Shown piece by piece: positions 20,906 to 29,362 of a stretch of 29,362 bases of DNA. The notes under the pieces were generated by a model. That model saw only the letters and a list, made by a program, of their open reading frames with translations. It made no database searches and was not told where the DNA came from. Source of the DNA: Elysia marginata (lineage: Eukaryota; Mollusca; Gastropoda; Plakobranchidae); the NCBI GenBank assembly GCA_019649035.1, contig BMAT01013337.1, positions 91,794 through 121,155 of the forward strand, written 5' to 3'. Every line of letters begins with the position of its first letter. Position 1 is the stretch's first letter. A program made the translations under genes and the position numbers.

Positions 20906-22989
20906 TATAGAACAACAGACGCAAAAAGCCAGAAACAAAACGAAGGGTGTAACTTTAATTTGGTTTCAAGGTCAGGTTATCAGCAAAATCTGGCGTGGTG
21001 CCATGACTCCATGTTAGGATTATCATTTCCATCAGATAGATGCACTTGACCCTATAGACATGCAGGTTTGACACACGAGCTATGTCGGTTTTAATAGCAA
21101 CCCGATACTATAGAAAATTACCACACTCGTTGAGATTCAGATAAATGTGAACATGAAGCAAAGATTACAATCCAGTAAAAGCAATGGAAAACAATTACAA
21201 TAACAAAAAAACTCACCGATTACCAACTCAGATTGTTGGAAGCGATATACACTGTAGATAGGTTATGAAAGAACTAATTCACATCATTATTTTACAAAAC
21301 AAAATAATACCCTAAAAGAACCCGAAGATTTATAAAAAGCCCCTTCTAAACCCTTAGAGAGTCTAACAGACGTGTAAAATTTCATAAAGCAAGCACAAAA
21401 AAATTTGGCAAAACAACACAAAGTATAAGAATTTTCTATTAAAGAAATAAAGGCAAAATGAGACAGTATGTCGATTAGTCCAAGGGAAAGGCCGAATGTT
21501 TCCGAAAATATTTCCAAACCCATGATATCAGTCAAATATTTTTTAATTTTGTCGGCTGTGCTGCATATATATACAAATGGAGGTTATAGGCTATATCATT
21601 GCAATCTATGGGGCGTCTAAGAAAAGGTGATCCTTTATAATTTTTCTGATTGTTTAGAATTTAGTCGTGTGGAAAACTGACTGATTATCATCTAAAGATT
21701 ATACTTGTTTTACACTGATTTTACACAGAGCCTAGCAAACATAACCTTTATTTTAAAGATTGTGCAGTTTTAACACAACTTTATGATAATAGGCCTACTT
21801 AAGATTATTCCATATTAACACTAATTGTCAATTGACAACAACGATCAGACCAAAATATGTGATAAACTTAATGGTTTAAAAAAAAATGGCGATCAAGTAT
21901 AGTATATACTTGCTTTACTCACTCTTCCTCTATGATTTGACTTGTTAAATAATACGGGAGACAACCAGCGTCAATGAGGCACAATTGTTTAAGACTATTT
22001 TTGAGTTCGAGCCCTTTAAAGTTTAAGTATAGAAATAGCTGTGTATGATAAATGATTTTTTATGCATGGAAATGAAATATCTCTGGATATAAGAAAGTTA
22101 ATTTTTTCCAACAAATACACTTTTTAGAGAATGTTGATAAATCAATATGTAAAAAAAAGCATGTGGCTGTCACCTCATGTACCATTCTTTGGTACCTGGT
22201 GACTTTTGAGTTATAAGCAGTGCAAAGTTTTGAATGAATGCTTGCAAGCATTAGCTTTTAAAGCAGTCTCCCTTTTTAATACAAACACATAAAAAGCAAC
22301 ATGTCACGGTAATTTTAAGCGGGTCGCCATCAAACCCTACCCGACGGCAAATTTCCAACACACACACAAACTATTTATAATTTAATACAATAAATACACC
22401 TAAGGAATCTTAGATGGTTTGCGAAATGAGAGTTGATTGAATGAAGTAGCTGGTCTGTTATTAAAAAAAATCTTTTAACCCATCTTTACTGTTTGGTATC
22501 AGCTTTCTATACTTAGAATTTTACGAGTTTTACAACTTCAAATATAATTCTTTAGAAAGAAAATGGCGTCCTGTTTCGAAGGTAAATGAAAATGGCCCCG
22601 AAAACCATATTGCTAAGCTAATATTGGCGATTAATACAGCTTATTATCTTAGCTTAATTCATAGCAGAGAGAAAGAGCAAGATCCCTGCATTAGTGATAA
22701 TACTTGGGCAACACAAGTGATAAAAGTGGAGACGAAATATGAGCAAGACAAAGCAAGAGGACATAAGCCATTGTAATGTTACACTCTGTATTAGCCTTAG
22801 ACAAATTGGGAAGGATAAAACTTGAGAGCACGAATTGTTTTTAAATAATATTTTTGACAGATGCAACCAAGGGCGGCAAATGAAGCTTAACCCAAGAATA
22901 TAGTTCTACGCACAGTTAAATTTCCCAATCAAATATCTGTACACGTTTTGAAGATGCCTTTTTCATCACGCAACCAAATTTTTGAAGCA

Positions 22990-23558
22990 CCGTAAACTGG
23001 GGTGACTTTGCATTGATTTTGAATTTAGACGTATATCACAAAAATACTATAAAACTTACCCCTTCAATTAGACATTTCCCTGACAATTCTAGTTGTCAAT
23101 TACATGTTTGAAAAGAAAATTTTCCAAAACAATAATAATTGTAGCTGTCACAACCATTTTTGTCGAAATTTTGGTTACACACAAAAATGGGGTGACTTTG
23201 CACTGAGGCACAAAATTAGAGACTTCATTGGATTAGGAGCAATAAAACTTATATGTATACGTTGTGTGAGAGAAGAAAGAACACTGTGCACCTTTATAGC
23301 TAAATATTATGTATGAAAAACATTTTACAAATGAATATGCAAAGTCACCCCGTGGATTTTAACGTTTTTTTTTTACACTTGCAGCCACAGGCAGCTTATT
23401 AAACAAATTATAGTTTTGGAAATCAAGAGAGATAATAAAAATAACCACTTTTACTTTTGACTTTTTAAAATTATTGTAGTGCTCTTTCCCTTGCTTCAGA
23501 ACATCTTTAAAACTTTATGCAAAGTCACCCCTGCGTGCAAAGTCACCCCAGTTAACGG
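22990..23558. mobile_element. Non-autonomous DNA transposon (MITE) with repeated 14-bp motif
   Basis: The 23-bp terminal inverted repeats at 22990-23012 and 23536-23558 differ at one position. The core GGGGTGACTTTGCA occurs five times: forward in the left terminus and at 23189-23202, and reversed at 23338-23351, 23518-23531 and 23536-23549. There is no transposase ORF in the 569 bp. Length, symmetric ends and clustered motif copies fit a transposase-binding array in a MITE. Superfamily not assigned; no clear target duplication. Confidence 0.8.
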
Positions 23559-24790
23559 CATTGAAAGACTCGATCTTGAAAGCGTCAAGAAATTTGTCGT
23601 GAGAATGTATTGCCTCCATAAAAATGTATTAATTTTATTGCGATTTCCTTGGATTACGACTACTTGTACCGAGTGCACGCTGTAAAAAAATATCAACAGG
23701 TTGTTCAAGAAGGTACGGGAATTTAAATGCGACAGAGAATTTGCTTGATTTTTATCTACACTGTCACTAATCCGTAGGTTAAAAAGTACAAGCTGATATT
23801 TGAGAGGTTTTCACAAACGGTGCAATTACGAGTTTATCAGAAAGTGAAAGATTTTACATATGCTGTAAGTGTGAGCTTATCATAGAGACAGGATGACCGT
23901 CAGCACGCTTATACAACAAGACGTCCTATCTAACATTATCATCTTGACCGACTAGATTTTGGCTAGCGTCGTGACCGAGCGTGAAGAGATCACCAAAGAT
24001 TATAATCTTGATTGACCGAGGTCAGTAGCAATTAATTTCAAGTATTTGATGAAATATTAGGTTAAAAATAAACAGTCCCTTAATTTGTGTCAGCTTTGTC
24101 TTCCTGCGGCTCTGATCAGATAGAAGGCTCCATTAATATAAAAAATCAAACACCCCCCCCCTCCAATCTTAAAGAAGTTGTGAACTGCAAAAATCATGGC
24201 ACACATGGTTGGCAGCGTGTTATGTTACAATAAACACACTGTTGGGAGAATTGTTTTTTTCTATTCTCACATCTCTGCTCACACCTCTTTCTCGCCCAGT
24301 CTTTCCCTGTCCCACTCGTTGTTTACACCATGAGGAAAAAAAAACAACTGGCAACACTTCATAAAAGTGACCAATTTATTTGCCGAGCGACTATGAATGA
24401 ATCACTTAACAAATCATTTTTGTACGTTTTCGACCACAGCAAAGTTATTGGTCATATTTCCTATCTTTATAAAGACGACGATAGTTTTGATCTTACAAAA
24501 CCTTCACAATTTTCTTCGCTATACAAGATAGAATTTGGTATTAATAGTGACCTAGGACTTTGTATTGCTTGCCGTAAAGAAATGCATTTTTAAATTGACG
24601 AAGAGCGTCGTAATTATATAACTAGATAATTATTTATAGCTGGAAAACTTTTTAAGCACGACAAAAAAAAGTTGAAAATAGTTTCTTTATTGCAATATTA
24701 AATACATGTACACCGTCAGATTAAATATTTAAACCCCAGAAAGACTTGCCTTACACTTATCACCACACCTCAATATTCGATAACAATTTA
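23559..24790. other. Upstream region of the lipid-carrier gene, no gene recognised
   Basis: A poly-C run (about 24152-24161) and an 87-codon open frame at 24330-24593 without recognisable motifs. No splice-supported exon was found. Confidence 0.45.
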
Positions 24791-24801
24791 GCTTAATTAA
24801 C

Positions 24802-24921
24802 GATAAGGTCAGATGAGTAAGCTTTTGACAAGGTTAATCAGTTGAACTTTACAAGACCTGCCCTCTTTGTCTTGAATTCTGACCGTTGTTATCAGCCCCC
24901 CTGAGATGGAGACTTTGACCT
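24802..24921 (+). promoter_or_regulatory. Candidate GATA, HNF1-half and nuclear-receptor sites
   Basis: GATAAG (24802-24807) overlaps AGGTCA (24806-24811). GTTAAT (24833-24838) is an HNF1 half-site. TTATCA (24889-24894) is an inverted GATA site. TGACCT (24916-24921) reads on the minus strand as AGGTCA-A-AGTCTC, a DR1-like HNF4/RXR pattern. Such sites are typical of lipoprotein-gene promoters in other animals; function here is inferred from sequence and position only. Confidence 0.4.
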
Positions 24922-24931
24922 GGAGCAGAGC

Positions 24932-24938
24932 TATAAAA
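24932..24938 (+). promoter_or_regulatory. TATA box of the lipid transfer protein gene
   Basis: TATAAAA lies 61 bp before the ATG. An initiator-like CCAGACA (24958-24964) sits about 30 bp downstream, giving a predicted short 5' UTR of about 30 nt. Confidence 0.8.
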
Positions 24939-24992
24939 GACGGCCTGTACATCTAGACCAGACAATAAGAAAACGAGACACAACACATCACG

Positions 24993-25044
24993 ATGGAGCC
25001 CAGACTGCTGGCGCTCTTGGCCCTCGCCTCTGTGGCGATCGCCG
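24993..25044 (+). CDS. Lipid transfer protein coding exon 1 (signal peptide)
   Basis: The ATG at 24993 is the first in the predicted mRNA after the TATA box. The exon encodes a short hydrophobic signal peptide rich in L and A, with likely cleavage after the AIA run. The donor is GTAAGC at 25045, in phase 1. A signal exon separate from the body is usual in this family. Confidence 0.92.
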
Positions 25045-25223
25045 GTAAGCATGATACTTGTTCTTTCCTACATCAAAGAAAAGCGAAATCGATCTCTGTA
25101 TTCTTTTTTTATTATTTGAAGGAATAATCGTCTCATTCTTCAATTTAAAAAAAAATTAAGAGTTCAAATAGATACGCGGCAGAGACTTTTAACTTTTATC
25201 GTATTTAGTCTCAAGATGTATAA

Positions 25224-25254
<31 letters not shown>

Positions 25255-27742
25255 ATCTTTGCTCCATTACGCTTTAGTCTAATATGAGTTAGACAAAAAA
25301 GTGAAATTCTTGTTTATAAATAAGGGAGTGAACTCATTCTCACCGATGTCAAAGAAAACGGTAAATGACAGCTTTTGAGTCATGGCTGATTGTACTCAAA
25401 TGCTTAAAGAAGCAAACAAAACAAAATTAAAACGGAAGCAATAAAAGCGTATGCACACAGGTACTGATGAAGCGACTTAACAATTTTTTCAGGCCCTATC
25501 ACAGTGACAGAAACAAATAGTTGCGCAACAGAATGCCCTGCCTCAACAAAACTGACCTATGCCCCCGGAACGACCTACGTGTACGACTACAGAGTGGACT
25601 ACAGCACCAGCATGTCCGGTGCATCGGAGGACTCGGCCAAATTGACCTTGACGACCACAGCAGAGCTGGAGGTTCTCGGACCGTGTGAGATGGCGCTCAG
25701 TCTTAAAGACACTCGCCTCTTCCACTCGGACGCTATGGGAGGCCTCAAGGCTGCCGACAAGTGAGTGCTGGATAATGGCCGTTTTTTTTTAAATATCTCA
25801 TTTTCTGATAACTATAAGAGTAATTAGCACAAACGGAGATGGAAGTCAGTAGTGAAACAATAGCTTATAGTGATGTAGCACACAAACAGTTACCTCTGAT
25901 GCAAACGTAAATGATTTATTACATGGGTATTTTCTTGCACTATGGCAGGACGCAAATCCGTTTCAAGTGTCAAGTATAAAAGAGAGCATGGGAAATCTAG
26001 AAAGAAAACAAAATGATCTAGACTTTTGATTTCCTGTATTAAGTTAAACGATAGTATGTGAAATCTAGAAAAAAAACCCACAATAAACAAGATGTTGATT
26101 TCAAGTTCCCAACTTATTTTTTCAGGGAAGAAACTTTCCGTAGAGGTTTAGAGGGATCCGCTCTCAGATTCTCCTACCAAGATGGCGTCGTAGATCACGT
26201 CTGCGCCGGAAACCGAGAAGAACCCTGGGCTCTGAACATCAAGAAGGGAATCTTGTCTGCCTTCCAGAACAGCATGGATGACCTGAGCAAGGCACAGAAT
26301 CTGACTGAGGTAACTGCTGAGATTCTCAGAACAATTACAGGATCATTTCACTAAATTTGCTTTGTTTTTTTTTTCAAGAAAAAGTCGTCAACTCTTTTTT
26401 AGTACACGGGTTAGCGCGCAGTTTATTTACTTCTTATAAGCAACTTTAATGTAAACTCTTTGAAACAACCAATGGTAACATTGTGGTCAGAAGAGAATTA
26501 GTTCGAGTTTATTAAAACATGATGATATTGATGCCAGTCGCAACAGAAGGACACCCAAGATAATTTAAAATTTTTGACTGGAATTAAGAAGGCTATTGTT
26601 ACCAAACAAGGCCTGGCAATGCTGATGCACGTTCTTGTTTCGTTATATTGAAATTTTTCTAAAATATATTATATTCAAATTAAAGACTCTTGTCTTCACT
26701 AATCTTTGCCATAGTTATTGTTCGAGGTTCCGCAATGAGTTTGCTTTTACTTTGACGTTCTAGTATGTTTTGCATACATTGAGGATAAATTGATAAAAGG
26801 AAAAAAAATAAGATTTTCTCAACAACGATCATGGAACTTTTAATCAAAACCAATAATTAATCTATCAACTCATCTGCTCACCAGACTGACGTCATGGGTA
26901 CCTGTGAAACCCAGTATGAGACCGTCAGCAACGGCTACTACAGCAACTCAGTGAAGAAGACCAAAAATATTCTTACCTGCACGGACCGCCATGACTATAG
27001 GAGCCTCCTGCAGATGGTGCCCTACAACGTACCCTCGGTGAGTGTCAACATAGCATGCTTTACTATCACTATGTAATGTATATTAATTTAGTTGAAAACT
27101 ATACGGTGGTTTAAACCTCTGTTTGATTTAATTTCTAATCCGGTTTCAACAAAGATAATTTTAACGTTTGGGCACTTCTTAACTCCTTCAAGAAAGAATT
27201 ACTAAGGAATATAAAAATAGAGTGAGTCTTATTGTTTTTCCTGATCCAGATCATTTTTTTCAACGCAGTAATTTGTGCACTGTCCAAGAAACATATATGA
27301 TAATGTCATGGAAAGTTTTTGTCTAAATATCTTTTATTATGGCCCACTCTTTAAAGGAGCTTCAGTCCATTCCTCTGATGAAGACCACCCACGAGTGTGA
27401 CCAGGTAATCCAGAAAGGCGGCGTTCTGCAGTCAACTACCTGCACTGAGACACACGTCTATAGACCTTTCTCCAACGACAAGAGCGGTGGTGCTACGTCT
27501 GTCACACAGACTCTGACCTACAAGACCTACAGCAGAGGAGTCTCCTCGAGACAAGGTGAGTGCCGTCTTACAATGTGACAATAATGATAACAGTAATAAT
27601 AAGAATAAGGATAATAATGATGATGATAATAATAACAATAATACCAATAATATTTTTTTAAAAACATTTTTTAATGATAATAATCATAAAAATGCTAATA
27701 AGAATAACACTATTAATAATAATGATACTACTACTACTACTT

Positions 27743-27836
<94 letters not shown>

Positions 27837-29001
27837 ATAACAACACTAAACATAATAACACTTTATTTATGACGCGCCTAAAACCCACTAGAAAGTGCTC
27901 GATGGCGCAATACATTATGATAAAATACTGCTCTATTATTTAAACTTTGGATCTAGGAAAGGAAATGACAACCAGTATCGAGGGGCGACATAAAAAACAA
28001 CGTCATTTTGACTATAGATTTGGTCCACAGATAACATCCTGTCCATCAGTCGATTTTTCTAGAGATCCTGTGAGATAATTAGAGAGATAATTAACCTGAC
28101 CATTTCGTATTGTCTTTTCCAGACACAATCTCTAGCAGGGACAGCCTGCTTTTCGACCACTCCGCCTCCAGACCCAGCGCCAGCCAAGCCCGCCAACAGG
28201 TGGAGCAGAAACTGAAGGAAATCTGCGAGAGCACTTCTTACGCTGTCAGACCCGAGTCCCCACGTCTGTTCTCAGAGCTCGTCTACGCCCTCAAGGCCTT
28301 GGACAAGCTGACCATGGATGAGGTGTTCCGCCAGCTCAAAACCAAGACTCTCTGCCCAAGCAACAACAAGGCATAGTAAGCACTTGGTCCTATATGCTAA
28401 TATTGTAGGGGCTCCCACATTTTGTGCAGGTCCTTTTTCTTGAATTGGGGCATTACAAATGATAAGCATGGAGCTATAATTCCCTATTGTGTAGTTTGTA
28501 AAAGAGCAATATTTTACCAATACAAAATAAAAAAAAAACACTTGCATTGAGGAAAATGCTACAAAATTAATTTAAAAAATGCAATGACGTTTCCCCAAAA
28601 AAAGAAGTAAAAATCAAAGAAAAGTTAAAGGACTGTCAAAGTAAATTATAAACTTTAAAATATGTTAACAATTATGCACTAAACCTGTAAAATACGTGTG
28701 CCGATTCAAATATATATATTCTCGAATATCTTTCTAAAACAAACAATTTTTTCATTGATATTTAATGGGTTAATTCATATCCTGATAAAGATATTCTCTA
28801 ATGCACCCATTTCTAACTTCTTACTCCCTCTCCAGCAAAATGTTCCTGGATGCCCTGCCAATGGTAAGCTCTAGTGCTTCCGTCAGTTTGATGACGTCAC
28901 TCATCACTAACGAAGATGTCGAGGGTCTACATGCCAAAGCTTGGATTGCCTCCCTTGCTCTCATCAACGCACCCACATCCGAGATGCTGCTTGATGCCAA
29001 A
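24993..29001 (+). CDS. Secreted large lipid transfer protein (apolipophorin/apoB-like or vitellogenin-like), N-terminal 425 residues
   Basis: Extracellular lipid carrier of the large lipid transfer protein family (apolipophorin, apoB, vitellogenin, MTP). Coding exons: 24993-25044, 25493-25760, 26126-26309, 26885-27037, 27357-27555, 28123-28375 and 28836-29001, all GT-AG with matching phases, 1275 nt (425 codons); it continues past the right edge. Residues 1-17 form a signal peptide (MEPRLLALLALASVAIA). The rest is the vitellogenin-N/lipovitellin domain: TYVYDYRVDY, AELEVLGPCEMALSL, WALNIKKGILSAFQNSM, TDVMGTCETQYE, a HEC...C pair followed by VTQTLTYKT, then the helical part from about residue 300 (LFSELVYALKALDKL, FLDALPM, LHAKAWIASLALINAP). 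The spacing of cysteines and the ETHVYRPFSN...VTQTL block look more like apolipophorin/apoB than egg-yolk vitellogenin, but the N-terminal module alone cannot settle this. The full family protein is several thousand residues for apolipophorin, or about 1,500-2,500 for vitellogenin. Confidence 0.93.
25219..25257. repeat. (AT)n microsatellite in lipid-carrier intron 1
   Basis: Near-continuous TA alternation of about 38 bp with one interruption. Confidence 0.95.
25493..25760 (+). CDS. Lipid transfer protein coding exon 2
   Basis: The acceptor is TTTTTTCAG before 25493 and the donor GTGAGT is at 25761. It encodes TETNSCATECPASTKLTYAP, then YVYDYRVDYSTSMSG and LEVLGPCEMALSLKDT, the first beta strands of the lipovitellin N-sheet. 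It covers residues 18-106. Confidence 0.93.
26126..26309 (+). CDS. Lipid transfer protein coding exon 3
   Basis: The acceptor is TTTTTTCAG before 26126 and the donor GTAACT is at 26310. It encodes LRFSYQDGVVDHVCAG and WALNIKKGILSAFQNSM, the family's hallmark N-sheet segment. The NLT near the end is an N-glycosylation sequon. Confidence 0.93.
26885..27037 (+). CDS. Lipid transfer protein coding exon 4
   Basis: The acceptor is CACCAG before 26885 and the donor GTGAGT is at 27038. It encodes TDVMGTCETQYETVSNGYY and ILTCTDRHDYRSLLQ, with two cysteines expected to take part in N-domain disulfides. Confidence 0.92.
27357..27555 (+). CDS. Lipid transfer protein coding exon 5
   Basis: The acceptor is TTTAAAG before 27357 and the donor GTGAGT is at 27556. 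It encodes LMKTTHECDQVIQKGG, CTETHVYRPFSNDKSGG and VTQTLTYKT, the end of the beta barrel. The acceptor's pyrimidine tract is modest, but phase and homology support it. Confidence 0.9.
27577..27840. repeat. Compound (AAT)n / (CTA)n trinucleotide microsatellite in lipid-carrier intron 5
   Basis: Imperfect AAT/GATAAT-type repeats to about 27725, then nearly pure CTA units from 27726 to 27837 with one phase break near 27795. The Asn/Thr/Tyr or Ser/Val homopolymer open frames here are repeat artefacts. Confidence 0.95.
28123..28375 (+). CDS. Lipid transfer protein coding exon 6
   Basis: The acceptor is TCTTTTCCAG before 28123 and the donor GTAAGC at 28376 lies inside an apparent TAG. Splicing after TA turns that codon into TAC (Tyr), so the apparent stop is not real. 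It encodes QARQQVEQKLKEICES and FSELVYALKALDKLTMDEV, the start of the alpha-helical horseshoe. Confidence 0.93.
28836..29001 (+). CDS. Lipid transfer protein coding exon 7
   Basis: The acceptor is CTCTCCAG before 28836 and the donor GTAAGT is at 29002. It encodes KMFLDALPMVSSSASVSLMT, then LHAKAWIASLALINAP, helical repeats of the vitellogenin-N domain. Translation continues in exons beyond the window. Confidence 0.93.
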
Positions 29002-29315
29002 GTAAGTTTTGTGATAAAGACATAGTAAATGTCAAAATAAGGCATTCAGCATGTTATGCATTTAGCATGCTAGCAGCTCTCTTGCATTATTAAGTTTTAG
29101 ACTCTCAAAAATATTGTGTAAGATTCTTTTTATTATTGACTTTTTCATCAATTCGTATCTTTAACATAGACAGTTCGTAAAAACCAATCTGGTATTGCCA
29201 TCTTTCTCTGAGTCTATACCCTCGCCTCAATAGAATATTTACTAGACTATATGCTTAATTATATTCAATACAAGTAACTCGTCTTTGTGCATGGATCTGA
29301 TTTAATTATTATATT

Positions 29316-29329
29316 ATAGATAGATAGAG

Positions 29330-29362
<33 letters not shown>
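29316..29362. repeat. (GATA)n microsatellite, runs off the window
   Basis: Tetranucleotide ATAG units with one GAGA interruption, within the intron after lipid-carrier exon 7. Confidence 0.95.

Larger units (their letters stand above)
19721..22989. other. Intergenic region, no gene recognised
   Basis: No supportable gene. It contains hairpin repeat copy B (20026-20100), a patch of higher GC at 20400-20520 and a SINE-like remnant (about 20700-20905). The rest is AT-rich and featureless by eye. Confidence 0.5.

Noticed and set aside
24849-25052. Minus-strand open frame over the lipid-carrier promoter and exon 1
   Set aside because: Antisense shadow of the signal-peptide exon and 5' UTR.
27556-27943. 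Long Asn-, Thr-, Tyr-, Leu- or Ser-rich open frames on both strands
   Set aside because: They are translations of the AAT/CTA microsatellite in a lipid-carrier intron, not genes.

Overview
The window is nuclear DNA from an animal. It is AT-rich, its genes are split by GT-AG introns, and it carries microsatellites and decayed transposable elements. Exon content and the style of the retroelement suggest a lophotrochozoan, most likely a mollusc and plausibly a gastropod; that assignment is inference. There are no prokaryotic features.

Layout. (1) Positions 1-9413, + strand: the 3' eleven coding exons of a MAPK15 (ERK7/ERK8) orthologue. The 5' exons carrying the P-loop and VAIK region lie upstream of the window. 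All intron phases join without a break and give 528 codons before a TGA. The kinase core (HRD, DFG, TEY, APE) and the ERK7-type C-terminal tail are both present. (2) The TGA at 9411-9413 is followed by CTAG, giving the UGA-CUAG readthrough heptamer. The same frame then stays open for 73 proline-rich, coding-like codons to a TAA at 9633-9635. This is the most notable observation here: a probable programmed stop-codon readthrough isoform, with PPxY and SH3-ligand motifs in the extension. (3) About 9636-15550: AT-rich DNA with no coding exons that may be a long 3' UTR, containing Pumilio-type sites, candidate poly(A) signals and a 67-75 nt pre-miRNA-like hairpin. (4) About 15550-24850: intergenic DNA holding a dead jockey/I-like LINE fragment on the minus strand (18088-19720), a hairpin repeat also found in a MAPK15 intron, a SINE-like remnant, and a 569-bp non-autonomous DNA transposon (22990-23558) built around five copies of one 14-bp motif. 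(5) 24800-29362, + strand: promoter (TATA box, GATA and nuclear-receptor half-sites) and the first seven coding exons (425 codons) of a secreted large lipid transfer protein, closest in style to apolipophorin/apoB and with vitellogenin as the alternative. This gene runs off the right edge inside a GATA microsatellite.

The two genes lie head to tail on the same strand about 15 kb apart and have no obvious functional link: MAPK15 is an atypical MAP kinase of cilia and autophagy, and the second gene encodes a secreted lipid carrier.
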